DNA of 64,000 bases from Amaranthus tricolor (GCF_026212465.1 NC_080047.1:42006422-42070421), one strand, 5' to 3'. Shown: positions 35,369 to 45,868, numbered from the stretch's first letter. Numbers and translations: made by a program. The notes: a model not told the origin generated them from the letters alone.

Positions 35369-37175
35369 AACGCTTAGACTGAGTACACATTTATGAAAAT
35401 CTAGATTCTCCCATCTAAATCCCATCTAAAGCCCATGTTAAGTTTGAAAGGCCGTTATCCAAACTGGCCCATATGTACTTAAGCCCGGCCCGGCTGGCCC
35501 ATTGAACACCCCTACTTGGGATGTATCAACAAACTACTTCTATTGTATAAATTTAGCATCAAGACAGGTTTTGAATCAGTTCAACCTTGATTGTGTTTCG
35601 GTTTTTTGCTTGCATCTCCCCATATCCTTTGCTAGATCAGTAGATCCCAAAAAATATAGATCATCTACTGATTATAAATAATATCCAGTAGCTTTATGTA
35701 AAACAAAAATCACCAACAAAAAATTGTTCAGTTTACTATTGTTTTGTAAATATAATTCATAACCACAGAACAGAAGCCAGGATGATTCTACTTCAAAAGA
35801 GTCAAAGCTGAAATTCCAACTAGACATGTGCAATGGGCTGGGACCTATTGGGGTCCGTATACGACCCTTGAACGTGGGACCTCTAAATAAGTCAGGCTTT
35901 CATTGGGTCAAGTTTTGAATGAGCCCTCTATATACGTGAATGGAGCGGGCTAAAATGGGTTTTATACGTCTTTAAACAAGCTAAAACGGGCTCTATACGG
36001 CTTTAAACAAGCTAAAACGGGCTCTATACAGCTTTAGACGGGCTATTATTATTTTGTTGCTTGAACTAAGAGACATTACTTGGGATTTATAATTGCCAAT
36101 AGTCCGATTATGATAGACAAAGGCAATTAATGAATTTAAAGGACATTTTACTCAATTTGACATGCTTCTTTTGATCTAAACTCAAAAGAACAAAATTATA
36201 AACAGGGCAGGGTGAGGTCAGAGTGGGCCGAGAGAGTTTGGACCATTTGAACCGGTTTTAATTTTAATAAGCCCCGACTTATTTTAGTTTGCGCACGGCC
36301 CGACTCTTATCCAAAAGTGCACGAATATGTGTCTCCCTTAAATTTTTACCCAATTGGACTTGAAAAACGCTCCCATATTTAGCTCAGATATATGTTGTGA
36401 TGGTCTCAAGAACACAACTTATCACTAGACCCAAAAATATATTGTGTCAATCTCAATCTCCAACATTACATCATTACCCATTCCCAAAAGTCTAACACAA
36501 ATTGGGCAAAAAGAACAAAAATAATAAATAAATTAATAAATAGACAACCATAAGATTCCAAATTCCAAAATAAAATATTACTCCAATGTACTTTAATTTT
36601 AATAAAATATAAAGTATCAATTCACATATTACATCACCCGTTACTCCCAGTCTCCCACCTACATTGAGGGTTGAAAGGGTTGAACATATACAACTTTATC
36701 CTTATTATTGATTTATAGGTTATCTTCAACTGACATTCAGTATCAAACATAATCTGTAGAGGTGTTCGAAACATATTCGATGATCTGTTATTTATCAGAC
36801 TTTATAATCGAATCCATTTTTAACTTGACTTCTAAAAGAATTTACAATTATGTAAAAATTTATGCAGACATGAGATCCCATTTCATACCAACATAAAACA
36901 CTTAATCCGAAATTAATCCAATAACCTGAATAAACAGCTCTAATTATCTATTACTTTACATAAATAAAAAAGTGCACATGACAAAATGAGTCCTAGTCCA
37001 TGATCCACCAATAAGACTGCCAAAGCCATCTTTCTGTCAAGAACACACCAGTTTGGCACAAGAAACTTTCTCTTCTGTTCATCCCAAAATAACACATAAC
37101 AAACAAACAGAACTTGTGTTCTTTTCCCCAACAATCATGGTCCCATTAACAATCATACCCTAGAATTGGTACAAA
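35369..37175. other. Spacer between UGT copies A and B
   Basis: No gene is supported. A tandem array lies at 35939-36045. The segment near 35440-35510 has GGCCC-rich fragments (CCCGGCCCGGCTGGCCC). The last few hundred bases are the putative promoter of copy B, with no convincing TATA box. Confidence 0.4.
35939..36045. repeat. 31-bp tandem repeat, about three units
   Basis: Units like CTTTAAACAAGCTAAAACGG followed by GCTCTATACGG repeat with a period of about 31 bp (starts near 35970, 36001 and 36032). A more diverged unit lies on the left. Confidence 0.75.
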
Positions 37176-38591
37176 ATGGATGAACATATTTGCTGTCAAA
37201 ATGGCCTTAACCCAACTGATATAGTTGTAGTGATGGTGCCTTTTCCTGCACAAGGCCATATAAATCAGCTCATTCATCTAACTCGTCTCATAACCACCTA
37301 TAAAATACCAGTCCATTTTGCAGGATCTGCCATCCATAACCGCCAAGCAAAGCTCCGACTTCATGGATGGAACCTCGAAAGAACGAGTAATATCCATTTT
37401 CATGACTATCAACTCCCTCCCTTTACCTCACTTCAGCCTGATCCTAATACAAACATCAAGTTTCCTCAACATCTTCAGCCTCTTTTCGATGCTTCTTTAC
37501 ATCTTCGACAACCCGTCTACAGTCTATTAAAAGAACTTTCAAATAAGTATAGAAAAGTGATCATCATTCATGATAATCTAATGGCTTCAGTAGTACAAGA
37601 TCTAAAACTAATCCCAAATGCTGAATCTTACACATTTCTATCAGTTTCTGCTTTTACTATCTTTTTTAACAAATGGGAATCATTAAAGGATAAACCTTTC
37701 GAGCTCGATCATGATGTTCCTGCACATATACCATCTAGAGAAGGGTGTTTTACACCAGAATTTGAGAAATTCATAGCTAATCAACATAAAATACTGTCAG
37801 AATTTGAATCGGGCAGACTGTTCAATTCTTGTAAGATCATTGAAGGTAGATACTTGGCATTACTGTCAAAACTACAAACAGATTCTAAAAGGAAACTGTT
37901 TGCTGTGGGACCCTTTAATCCAGTGAAAATAGAAGGAAAACCCGGGTTTTTTCGACATCCAGCCCTCGATTGGTTAGATAAACAAGAGAAGGATTCTGTG
38001 ATTTATGTGTCTTTTGGTACAATTACATCAATGAATGATGAACAGATCAGGGAATTGGGAATTGGGTTGTGGAAAAGTGATCAAAAATTCATATGGGTTT
38101 TAAGGGATTCTGATAAAAGTGATGTTTTTGCACCAAATCAGGGAAGAAAACTTGAATTACCAAAAGGGTATGAAGAAAAAGTGAAAAAAAGAGGAATTAT
38201 TGTAAGGGATTGGGCACCTCAGCTTGAGATTTTGGCACACCCTTCAGTTGGGGGGTTCCTGTCCCATTGTGGGTGGAATTCTTGTTTGGAGAGTATCACA
38301 ATGGGAGTGCCTATAATAGCATGGCCTATGCATTCTGATCAGCCTAAGAACAGTATTTTGATAACAAAAGTTTTAGGGATTGGTTTGTTGGTTAGTGATT
38401 GCGAACATAGGGATGAATTAGATGCATCAACTAGTGTGGAAAATGTGGTAAGGAGACTTATGGTATCAGATGAAGGTGTTGCGATGAGAAGAAGGGCGGT
38501 TGAGCTTGGTGTTGCAGTTCGAGAATCAGTTGAAGATCGAGGAAGTTCTCGAGTAGAATTGAAGTCTTTCATTGCACATATCAGTAGATGA
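37176..38591 (+). CDS. Zeatin O-glucosyltransferase-like UGT (copy B)
   Basis: An intact, intronless family-1 glycosyltransferase of 471 aa, paralogous to copy A along its whole length. Probable catalytic His28 is in VPFPAQGHIN, and the acidic partner lies in IIIHDNLMASVVQD. The PSPG box is residues 346-389 (WAPQLEILAHP ... HCGWNSC ... PMHSDQ), complete. The C terminus is SRVELKSFIAHISR, shared in style by all copies. The coding sequence is noticeably richer in AT-ending codons than copy A, so the two are not a very recent duplication. Its last 80 bases and 3'UTR have been copied twice downstream (38511-39330). The likely role is cytosolic O-glucosylation of cytokinin or a similar acceptor. 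Confidence 0.93.
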   Translation: MDEHICCQNGLNPTDIVVVMVPFPAQGHINQLIHLTRLITTYKIPVHFAGSAIHNRQAKLRLHGWNLERTSNIHFHDYQLPPFTSLQPDPNTNIKFPQHLQPLFDASLHLRQPVYSLLKELSNKYRKVIIIHDNLMASVVQDLKLIPNAESYTFLSVSAFTIFFNKWESLKDKPFELDHDVPAHIPSREGCFTPEFEKFIANQHKILSEFESGRLFNSCKIIEGRYLALLSKLQTDSKRKLFAVGPFNPVKIEGKPGFFRHPALDWLDKQEKDSVIYVSFGTITSMNDEQIRELGIGLWKSDQKFIWVLRDSDKSDVFAPNQGRKLELPKGYEEKVKKRGIIVRDWAPQLEILAHPSVGGFLSHCGWNSCLESITMGVPIIAWPMHSDQPKNSILITKVLGIGLLVSDCEHRDELDASTSVENVVRRLMVSDEGVAMRRRAVELGVAVRESVEDRGSSRVELKSFIAHISR

Positions 38592-39330
38592 TTATTTACT
38601 ATCTGCACAAAACAAGATATAAGAGAGTAAGTAGTCACTTGAGCATTACATTGGTGGATCTGATCTGTTGGTTTATATAGCTGGCCCCAGTTTTTTAGGG
38701 TTAAGGGTTTTGGCGATATTGTTGTTGTAGTTCGAGGATCAGTTGAAGATCGAGAAAGTTCTCGAGTAGAATTGGATCTATCATTGCATACATCAGTAGA
38801 TGATCATCTTTATCTGCACAAAACAAGATACTAGAGAGGAAGTAGTCACTTGAGCATTGTGTACCTATACTGTAATCTTATTGAATTTGCATTTACATCA
38901 GTGGAACTAATCTATTGGTTTATACAGCCGACCCTAATTTTTTAGGATTAAGGCTTTTGGCGTTGTTGTTGTTGCAGTTTGAGGATTAGTTGAAGATCAA
39001 GGAAGTTCTCGAGCAGAATTGGATTCTTTCATTGCATACATCAATAGATGATCATCTTTATCTGCACAATACAAGATACTAGACCAGTGTAACATAATTT
39101 GCTAGTTAATTTTCTTTTTTAAATTTGCGATTCGCTCAAACTTGCCCAAGAATAGCCAAAAACGGATCATAATTCGCTTTTTTAATTTGCGATTCACAAG
39201 GAGATTAGCGAATCATATGACATTGTACTAGAGTGTAAGCGGTCACTTGAGCATTGTTTACCTATATTGTTATCTACTTGAATTAGCATTTACACCTGTA
39301 GAACTGATCTATTGGTTTATATAGCTGATG
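38511..39330 (+). repeat. Tandem triplication of the UGT-B gene tail and 3'UTR
   Basis: Three successive units start at 38511 (inside copy B), 38724 and 38971. Each begins with GTTG(C/T)AGTT(C/T)GAG(A/G)AT, encoding the last codons of the enzyme. Each continues through the region of the stop codon into a shared 3'UTR (ATCTGCACAAxACAAGATA, GTCACTTGAGCATT, CTATTGGTTTATA). The second and third units have coding-like tails with substitutions and are not attached to any gene body. The third is interrupted by the hAT-like MITE at 39085-39225. Confidence 0.9.
39085..39225 (+). mobile_element. hAT-like MITE, second copy
   Basis: A 141-bp insertion in the third UGT-tail unit. It begins CAGTGTAACATAATTTGCTAG; its other end on the opposite strand is CAATGTCATATGATTCGCTA. 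Flanks TACTAGAC (39077-39084) and TACTAGAG (39226-39233) match at 7 of 8. The tail unit resumes in register after it, which defines the insertion cleanly. It is the same family as 27749-27875. Confidence 0.75.
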
Positions 39331-40331
39331 TTAATCTATTAATTTATGTAGTTGATCTCAATCTATTTCCAAAAATAAGTGTCAAAATATAGATCTATTA
39401 GGATCTCAATAAAAAACTAAGTTAATGTTTATGGTCACAATTTATGTTATATTCTATCAAAACAAATATGAAACTCATCTGACCCTCCTTTCAAATGGAA
39501 TTATAAGCACTAAGTTTAAGGTAGGGAGACTTATTTTGCATTCATATGGATATAGCTAATGATTGTGTATTTAACATGAGGCATTCATAAAATATCACAA
39601 ATCGGTGTGCATAACTGTGAGATATGCCTAGAGCACGGTGTATGAGTTAAATATTCTAACTTATAGAAATTATGTGAGTATATATATTTTTTTACGTTTT
39701 CTAATATTGTTTTCACAAGTAATATTTATGAAGTTTAAGAATATTAGAATCTCTAAAATAGTGAATATATTTTTTTATAGAATAATAAATTTGATGGAGG
39801 AAAAATAAGGATCTAAATATTAAACAATTATTAAAATAAAGTTAAAAGGAAAAAAAAATATGAGGATCATGACTATTAAAAAAATGTATAAATAAAGTTA
39901 CTGTAAAATACGTAGGGTATACAAAATGTTAAAATGGAATTAGCGGAAAATATATAGGAATCATAAGCATTAATAAGATATTTAAACCATGATGATTAAG
40001 GTTAATTAATATAAATTAGTGGAGCGCCCAAAAAGACAAATAAGAATAACTTTAAGGAAACATAGAGTAATTTTTAGTTTTTTACAACTCTATTTATTTA
40101 TTAATTACAGAATAGACCTAGGAAAAGAAAAATCTAGCTGATAACTAAATTCAAGACCCTAAAAACTTACCCAAAAAAAGTAGTACTTGCTTTCTCTATT
40201 TTCTACAACTTATTACTTTAAGATGTAGTTTTAAAAACTCCAAGAAAAAAAAGAAAAAAACTTAAATAAAAAATATTAGTTGAATTATCAAACACAATAA
40301 GAATTTCTCAGTTGAAAAGCAAATACTCTCA
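39331..40331. other. Spacer downstream of UGT copy B
   Basis: AT-rich with A-rich runs. I see no coding exon, inverted repeat or named element. Confidence 0.4.
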
Positions 40332-40460
40332 TCACCATCATCATACTCACTGTATACCGCTCATAGAAAAGTTATGATCAGAATTTGAAAGGAAAAAACG
40401 ACAACAACTCATACCCATAAAAAAAATATGGTGAAAAAGTCACTCGACTCAAAAAGGCAA
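40332..40460 (-). mobile_element. RTE-type LINE 3' tail fragment
   Basis: On the minus strand this matches the 3' end of the LINE at 53612-54594: the (GATGAT) terminus, TTTTCTATGAGCGG and TATGAGTTGTTGTCG. Only the last 130 bp remain. Confidence 0.65.
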
Positions 40461-41065
40461 ATACTCTCACTTTTCATTAATAATTTTGGATTCAATCAGT
40501 GCACCCTTTTACTCTGCCTGTTCCATAATAATATAAAAATATTGGTAAGAAATGTGGAAATCACTTCATTGCTTTTTGACATTGTCACCTTTATTCACTT
40601 GGATATGTCAAACAAAAACCAAATAATGATATGGCTTTACAGGGGAATTTTTTTCATTCGGATCGATTTTAAATTAGTTATTTTAAATTGATTTAAAATA
40701 GAAAATTTTATATTTTATGTAATTATAATTTGTAAATTTATTTTTTAAACATAAATTTTTATATAAAATAGTCTTATAGTAAGATGATTTGATAATTATA
40801 AAATAATTATTAATATTTAAAAGTCCTATTTTAAACTGAAAATCTTTTCAAATCGATGTGAAATCGATTTGATTATAACGCTACATATAAATATTGAATT
40901 GTTGACTTTCTTTGGAGCCCTCTGGATTCCACTAACGTGTTACTTACTTTTTGTTTTAATTTTGTCGTATGCAATAATGCAAGTAGTATCTTCGGATACC
41001 AATTTCTAGAAAATGGAATGGGAGTGAAGGGAGGTAGAGATACACCGTTATTAAATCCTTAAATT
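40461..41065. other. AT-rich spacer
   Basis: No feature is recognised. One open frame of about 87 codons (40428-40691) starts inside the LINE tail fragment, runs through AT-rich DNA and has no recognisable motif. Confidence 0.35.
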
Positions 41066-41227
41066 TTGTGCGACAGATCTGGGTGATCAGACCCCGGTCC
41101 AGTCATAGAAAAAATCACGGCTGAATCCCGGTTTAGTTGCACAATTTTGTGCGACTGAACCGGGGTCCAACAGCAGTTTTTTCTGCCACTGGACCGAACT
41201 CTGGTCGCCCAGATCTGTGCGATTCAA
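41066..41227. repeat. GC-rich foldback element of unknown family
   Basis: Arms of about 75-80 bp pair. The left arm carries TGTGCGACAGATCTGGGTGA and CCCCGGTCCAGT. The right arm carries the inverse forms, ACTGGACCGAACTCTGG and CGCCCAGATCTGTGCGA. The centre is GTTGCACAATTTTGTGCGAC. It is much richer in GC than its surroundings, which suggests an inserted origin. A motif like it (GGTTCAGTCGC) recurs at 42163-42175. Confidence 0.65.
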
Positions 41228-41239
41228 TTTTTTTTTGTT

Positions 41240-41297
41240 TTTTTTGAATAATTATTATTATTTTTAATTATATTATTATTGTTATTATTATTATTAC

Positions 41298-41328
<31 letters not shown>

Positions 41329-41740
41329 GTTGTTGTGATTGTTATTATTTTTATTATTAAATTTTTATTTTTGTTTTAATTATTAATTTGTTATTTTAAA
41401 TATGTTTGTTATAATTATTATTATTAACTTTTTTATATTCTTTTGAATATTATTTTTATTATTATTGTTGGTGATGTTGTTGTTGTTGTTGTTGTTGTTA
41501 TTGTTAATGTTATTAAATTTTCCTTTGACTTTATTTTTAATTATTGTTTTTGTTATTAGTGTTATAATTATTGTTATTGTTTGTGTTATTATTGTTATGA
41601 TTATTATTAATGTTATTTTTTTTGTTAATATTGTTATTATTATTATGATTATTGTGAATTTAAAAATTAATTACAATAATATTATTAATAATCCTAATAA
41701 TAAATATGTTGTAACATTATGTTTGTTGGTAATGATTAGG
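41240..41740. repeat. TTA/TTG-type low-complexity tract
   Basis: Long imperfect (TTA)n and (TTG)n runs fill this block. Open frames across it encode runs of Leu, Ile and Val and are artefacts of the repeat. Confidence 0.85.
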
Positions 41741-41855
41741 TAAATTATGTTGTTGCTAATTAATTATTGTTTTTTTTATGTGGTTAATTTAACGTAATGT
41801 TTGATTATGTTCATTTATTATTAATATTTACTTAAATTATCAAAAATTGTAGTAA

Positions 41856-42177
41856 ATGGCTGGTAATCAAGGAAGAGGAAAGAGTTTTTTTAGAAACTTG
41901 TTGAGCGGTAATAGTTCTAGGCATACCTTACTCAAAGAGGACCCGCATGAGAGGGGGGTAACAGGTTCAGCTAGAAGGGCTAGGCAGGAAGAGGCTGCCA
42001 GACGCAGCATTGCCCAACGTTCGAGTGCGCTGGACCTAGTGCGAACCCCTCTTGAGGACCAAGCTAGTAGCATGTAGAGTAGTTGGGGGGTTTCAAGTGA
42101 TGATGATAATGTTGCTGATGATGTTGAATACGAAGCTCTTGATTTTCGGCCAGTGGACCATGGTTCAGTCGCCTAGT
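41856..42177 (+). pseudogene. Fragment of an unidentified coding sequence
   Basis: From ATG 41856 a basic, Arg-rich peptide reads MAGNQGRGKSFFRNLLSGN. It meets TAG at 42075 and then continues in the same frame with an acidic stretch (SDDDNVADDVEYEALDF) to a second TAG at 42175. Base composition is far less AT-rich than the flanks. Downstream sequence (GGTTCAGTCGC) resembles the nearby foldback. I do not recognise the protein; a transposon-encoded N terminus is plausible but unproven. Confidence 0.4.
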
Positions 42178-42195
42178 TTGGTGCGATCATTTTTT

Positions 42196-42400
42196 TTAAA
42201 CATATTTCCAATGATTCAAATCGAAAAATTTACGTACCGGATCCGATTCATAATCGCTTTCGTTAGCCATAGTTAATCGATTACAAGTAACAACTTGTTT
42301 AAAATCGAACAACGTTTTTAGAGAGTTTTTAGAGAGATAGTACCGTGTTTGAATTCGTACTTCATACAAGAACGCGTCTGAGAATTTGATATATATAGAC
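42196..42400 (-). pseudogene. Gene-start remnant, probably transposon-derived
   Basis: On the minus strand a TATA-like TCTATATATATC near 42391-42402 is followed by a leader and ATG at 42268. The ATG opens MANESDYESDPVRKFFDLN. A good splice donor (CCG/GTACGT) follows codon 11. The frame ends after about 24 codons and no downstream exon is seen, because the head of the unrelated plus-strand fragment adjoins it. It looks like a truncated gene head; the family is unknown. Confidence 0.3.
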
Positions 42401-42798
42401 AAATCTTCGGGATTAAAGTGTTAATAGTGTTATTAAATGCGATTTACATTTGTTAATTAAGTTTTAAGTCCAGTGGCGATTTTGTAATTTTTTAAATTTC
42501 AGGGACAAATTCGTAATTTTAAAGAAGTGACGATAAAATAAAAAGAGTAGCGAAATTTAGTAAGTCCCATATCCTTTACCTTTCAAAAATATCGTAGTAG
42601 TAATGTCCTTTTTCTCTTCAATATATGGTACATATCTATCCATATAAACACTCAGATTTCTTCTTGTAATTTTAAAATAACACTATAATTTACAATCAAT
42701 GTCAAAAAATTATGTATTTAAATTTTATTTTCTTTGTCCCTATCAGAATGCGTTGAGAAAAAGAAAAATTGTGTTAGAAAATTAGATAAAAAATAAAT

Positions 42799-43180
42799 CG
42801 TCATTATCATTATCCTGCCCAGTGTATCCCACTAATAAAAAAAGTATGAACAGGATTTGGGGCATGAAAAACGGCGAAAACTCATACCTATAAAGGAGAG
42901 CGCGGCCAAAAGAGTCCTCTGGCTCGAGAAAGATAAAGAGACGTAACTACACGAAAAAGATAAATTAAATTCTTATAAATAAAATAAATAAGTAGACTCA
43001 ACTACAAAATAAAAGAAAATAAAAGAACTAATAATAAAATAAACGAGAGAAGCAAGAGGGCAAGAACAAAAAAAATAAGTAAATGATAGAAATAAGTGGT
43101 TAAGACGAAGAGATAAAACCATGACAGATGGATGATAGAAATTTGTTGGAGTCTTGGAGAAACGATTGCGAAAAGAAAAG
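42799..43180 (-). mobile_element. RTE-type LINE 3' tail fragment, longer copy
   Basis: The minus strand shares with 54330-54594 the phrases CTCGAGCC, GGCCxCGCTCTCCTTTATAG, TATGAGTTxTCG, TTCTCTCGTTTxTTTTATTATTAG and AACTACAxAATAAAAGAAAATAAAA (inverse form). The terminal GAT repeat is decayed. It is non-coding. Confidence 0.65.
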
Positions 43181-43403
43181 TGCAAAATAAATAGAACAAA
43201 CTAAAATAAAATGATGCAAGAAAGAGGAGGATGGAGTCTGTGACAAACATATCAATAAAAATGTAGCAAAATAAAAATATCAAAGATTCAACTCGACACT
43301 AATTTAAGGGTTTGAAGTCACCTATTTTTAGACCCTATTAATTTAAATTCGACTATATGTTTGATACAAAGAATAGAGTCCGAATGTAGATATAATTACA
43401 CCC

Positions 43404-44843
43404 TTATAATCGAGTAATATGAGAAATAAACGAAGCCATTTCTTTACGAAAAACACCGTCCTTAGCAACTGATGCACGAACACGATCAGCTAATTCTTGT
43501 GCCCTCTTTCGCATCTCCTTTCCTTCGTCCGACACCATTAATCTTACCACTACATTACAAATCATACTAGACGACACTAGCTCAGCACGACGTGCCCAGT
43601 CTTTTACTTGGATACCAATTTTAAGCACATCTGTTATCAAAACTGCATTTCTAGGTTGGTCCGAGTGCATAGGCCATGTCGCAATGGGCACACCCATGCT
43701 AATACTCTCTATACATGAATTCCACCCACAATGACTCATAAAACCACCAATCGACGGATGTGCTAAAATCTCTAGTTGTGACACCCATTCTCTTATCACC
43801 ATTCCTCTTTCTTTCACTCTTTCTTCGTACCCTTCTAACAGCCGATAGTTTAAACCCCAAGATACATTATTACATCCTCTATCACAATCTTGATAATTCC
43901 CAATTTTACTGGGTGAAAAAATATCACCGTTATCAGCATTTCTTAGAACCCATAAAAATTTTACACCACTCCTCTCTAACCCTAATGCTAATTCTGTAAT
44001 CTGTTCATCTGTCATTGATGTTGTCGATCCAAACGAGACGTATAGAACTGAATCTTTTTCATGTTTCTCTAGCCATTTTTGAATATAATTTTCATCATCC
44101 GTTCTTTCAATCTGGATTGGATTTAAGGGTCCAATCGGAAAGAATTTTTTCTCAGAATTTCGAGACAATTTCTCTAAATATTCAACAAATTTACCTTCGA
44201 TTAATCTAGATGTATTACATATTCTTCCTGATTCAAATCCAAAAAACTTATGTTGTTTTTCGAAGTATTTCAAAATTTCGGGTGTAAAACACCCATCCAT
44301 GGAAGGCAAAGAATTGGGTATATCTGAATCAAGATCAAGAAACTGTTCTTGATTCATGGCGGAAAGAGTAAAAGCAGATATTGTCAAGAATGCGTAATTT
44401 TCTGCATTTGGTATTGATTTAACATCTTGAACCACAGATGCCATTCCTGTATCATGTATCACAACAACCCTATAGAACTTTGTGGAAAGTTCTTGGATGA
44501 GTTCATAAATGGGTTCACGTAGATGATCAATTGAATCGAATAAGGGTTGAAGGTGGGCAGGGAAAGGAACTAATGGGTCTGGTTTAGGAGCAGGGCAGTT
44601 GTAAGGAGGGAGTTTGAAGTCATGGAAATGGATATTGTTAAGGTATTGGGAGCTCCATCCATGGAGTCGGGTCTTGGCTTGGCGGTTATGGGTGGAAGAT
44701 CCGGCAAAGTGAACGGGTAATTTGAATTGGGTTGAAATGTGAAGAGAGAAATGGAGGAGTTGATTGAGATGGCCTTGTGCTGGAAGAGGAACCATTAAAA
44801 TTACTACTTGGTGTTCTTGTTTACAACAATTTTGGACTTCCAT
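43404..44843 (-). CDS. Zeatin O-glucosyltransferase-like UGT (copy C)
   Basis: An intact intronless 479-aa family-1 glycosyltransferase, transcribed opposite to the other three copies. Probable catalytic His25 lies in VPLPAQGHLN, and the acidic partner in VVVIHDTGMASVVQD. The PSPG box is residues 353-396, but opens WVSQLEILAHP instead of the near-universal WAPQ; the rest (HCGWNSC, PMHSDQ) is canonical. An extra segment just before it (near NYQDCDRGCNNVSWGLNY), absent in copies A, B and D, accounts for most of its greater length. A TATA-like motif lies about 90 bp upstream of the ATG. The role is as proposed for copy A, with the changed PSPG start as a reason to suspect altered donor use or activity. 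Confidence 0.92.
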   Translation of the reverse strand: MEVQNCCKQEHQVVILMVPLPAQGHLNQLLHFSLHISTQFKLPVHFAGSSTHNRQAKTRLHGWSSQYLNNIHFHDFKLPPYNCPAPKPDPLVPFPAHLQPLFDSIDHLREPIYELIQELSTKFYRVVVIHDTGMASVVQDVKSIPNAENYAFLTISAFTLSAMNQEQFLDLDSDIPNSLPSMDGCFTPEILKYFEKQHKFFGFESGRICNTSRLIEGKFVEYLEKLSRNSEKKFFPIGPLNPIQIERTDDENYIQKWLEKHEKDSVLYVSFGSTTSMTDEQITELALGLERSGVKFLWVLRNADNGDIFSPSKIGNYQDCDRGCNNVSWGLNYRLLEGYEERVKERGMVIREWVSQLEILAHPSIGGFMSHCGWNSCIESISMGVPIATWPMHSDQPRNAVLITDVLKIGIQVKDWARRAELVSSSMICNVVVRLMVSDEGKEMRKRAQELADRVRASVAKDGVFRKEMASFISHITRL

Positions 44844-44929
44844 TATGGAGTTGGGAGTAGAAGTAGTGTAAAGTTGGAAAGGTTGAATGAAGTACGTATT
44901 GTTTACTACTCCGTCATTTGGTATATCAA

Positions 44930-44935
44930 TATATA
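44930..44935 (-). promoter_or_regulatory. TATA-like box of UGT copy C
   Basis: The minus strand reads CTATATATTG 87-92 bp upstream of the ATG at 44843, a suitable position for a short plant 5'UTR. Confidence 0.4.
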
Positions 44936-44963
44936 GTAAGGGTTTGTTGAAAATACTATATCA

Positions 44964-45225
44964 TGTTTTGGCAAATGACTGATAACTGGTAGTTGATAGT
45001 TGATATAATGACTTATTTGACTAGCTGATTTTATTAACTGATTTGACTAGATGATTTTGAATTTGCTACTATAAGTAGCTTGTTTAAAAACAGCTTATTC
45101 GTATTAATAAGCTGTTTCAACCAGCTAATTCACCAAACACTAGCATTATCTAGTTTGACCACCCAACCTTCTATTTATATTAAAATAAGCTAAAATTGCT
45201 CAATAAATTAATTTGCCAAACACCC
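44964..45225. mobile_element. Tourist-like (PIF/Harbinger) MITE, second copy
   Basis: This is similar over its full length to 32343-32594: TGATTTTATTAACTG, AACAGCTTATTCGTATTAATAAGCTGTT, GTTTGACCACCCAACC and TAAAATAAGCTAAAATTG. The right end ATTTGCCAAACACCC abuts TTA; the left end is decayed (TTTTGGCAAAT). It lies just upstream of UGT copy C. Confidence 0.65.
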
Positions 45226-45480
45226 TTATGTCATTGGTATGTATACATGGAAAGGGTTCTTTTTTAGAAAATGATGGTTTTTTCACTATATAACTTGATA
45301 GCTTTTGTTCATCAAATACATTAATGAAATGATAGCTAGATATGGTGGATGTTGTTTTCATTTGGTGAATCATACGTGTGTTGATTATTGATTTGTTTAT
45401 CTTGCCATCCTTCACACACACCATAGATTAATCAACCAATTACTTATTGCAAAGTTGAGTCCCCAAAGTGTAGCTTAACT

Positions 45481-45572
45481 CATCAACAAGGACTTGTCAC
45501 TATTTTATCACATTTTTCTAAAATTTCATCAACAAGGACTTGTCACTATTTTATCACATTTTTCTAAAATTT
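45481..45572. repeat. Perfect 46-bp tandem duplication
   Basis: A 46-bp unit starting CATCAACAAGGACTTGTCAC at 45481 is repeated exactly from 45527. The lack of differences indicates a recent slippage or repair event, or an assembly artefact. Confidence 0.9.
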
Positions 45573-45868
45573 TTATGGAGATATTCTCGTCATTTTCATT
45601 TTCTTCGCAAAATTAACTCATTTAAATGCATTATCATTTAAACATGTAGCATTAAGTAGTAATGAAAAATTATGAATAATTTTTATGATCAAATTTTCAT
45701 TACCTTGGGAATGATATGATACACATCATGAAATTTACACTACAAATCATTCTCATTACCACCAATTAATACCGTTAACCAAACATGTCGTAAAAGAAAT
45801 GGAATCCACCAATACAATAAACTAATTCTATCCTAAATATTTCTAATTTAAAATTATAAAAGTTCATA

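Noticed and set aside
41465..41743. Open frame of about 92 codons rich in Leu, Ile and Val, resembling a membrane protein
   Set aside because: It is the translation of an imperfect TTG/TTA simple repeat; no start context, motif or conservation supports it.
42973..43283. Hydrophobic open frames on the minus strand
   Set aside because: They lie in the non-coding 3' tail of an RTE-type LINE, whose T-rich strand gives Phe/Leu-rich frames.
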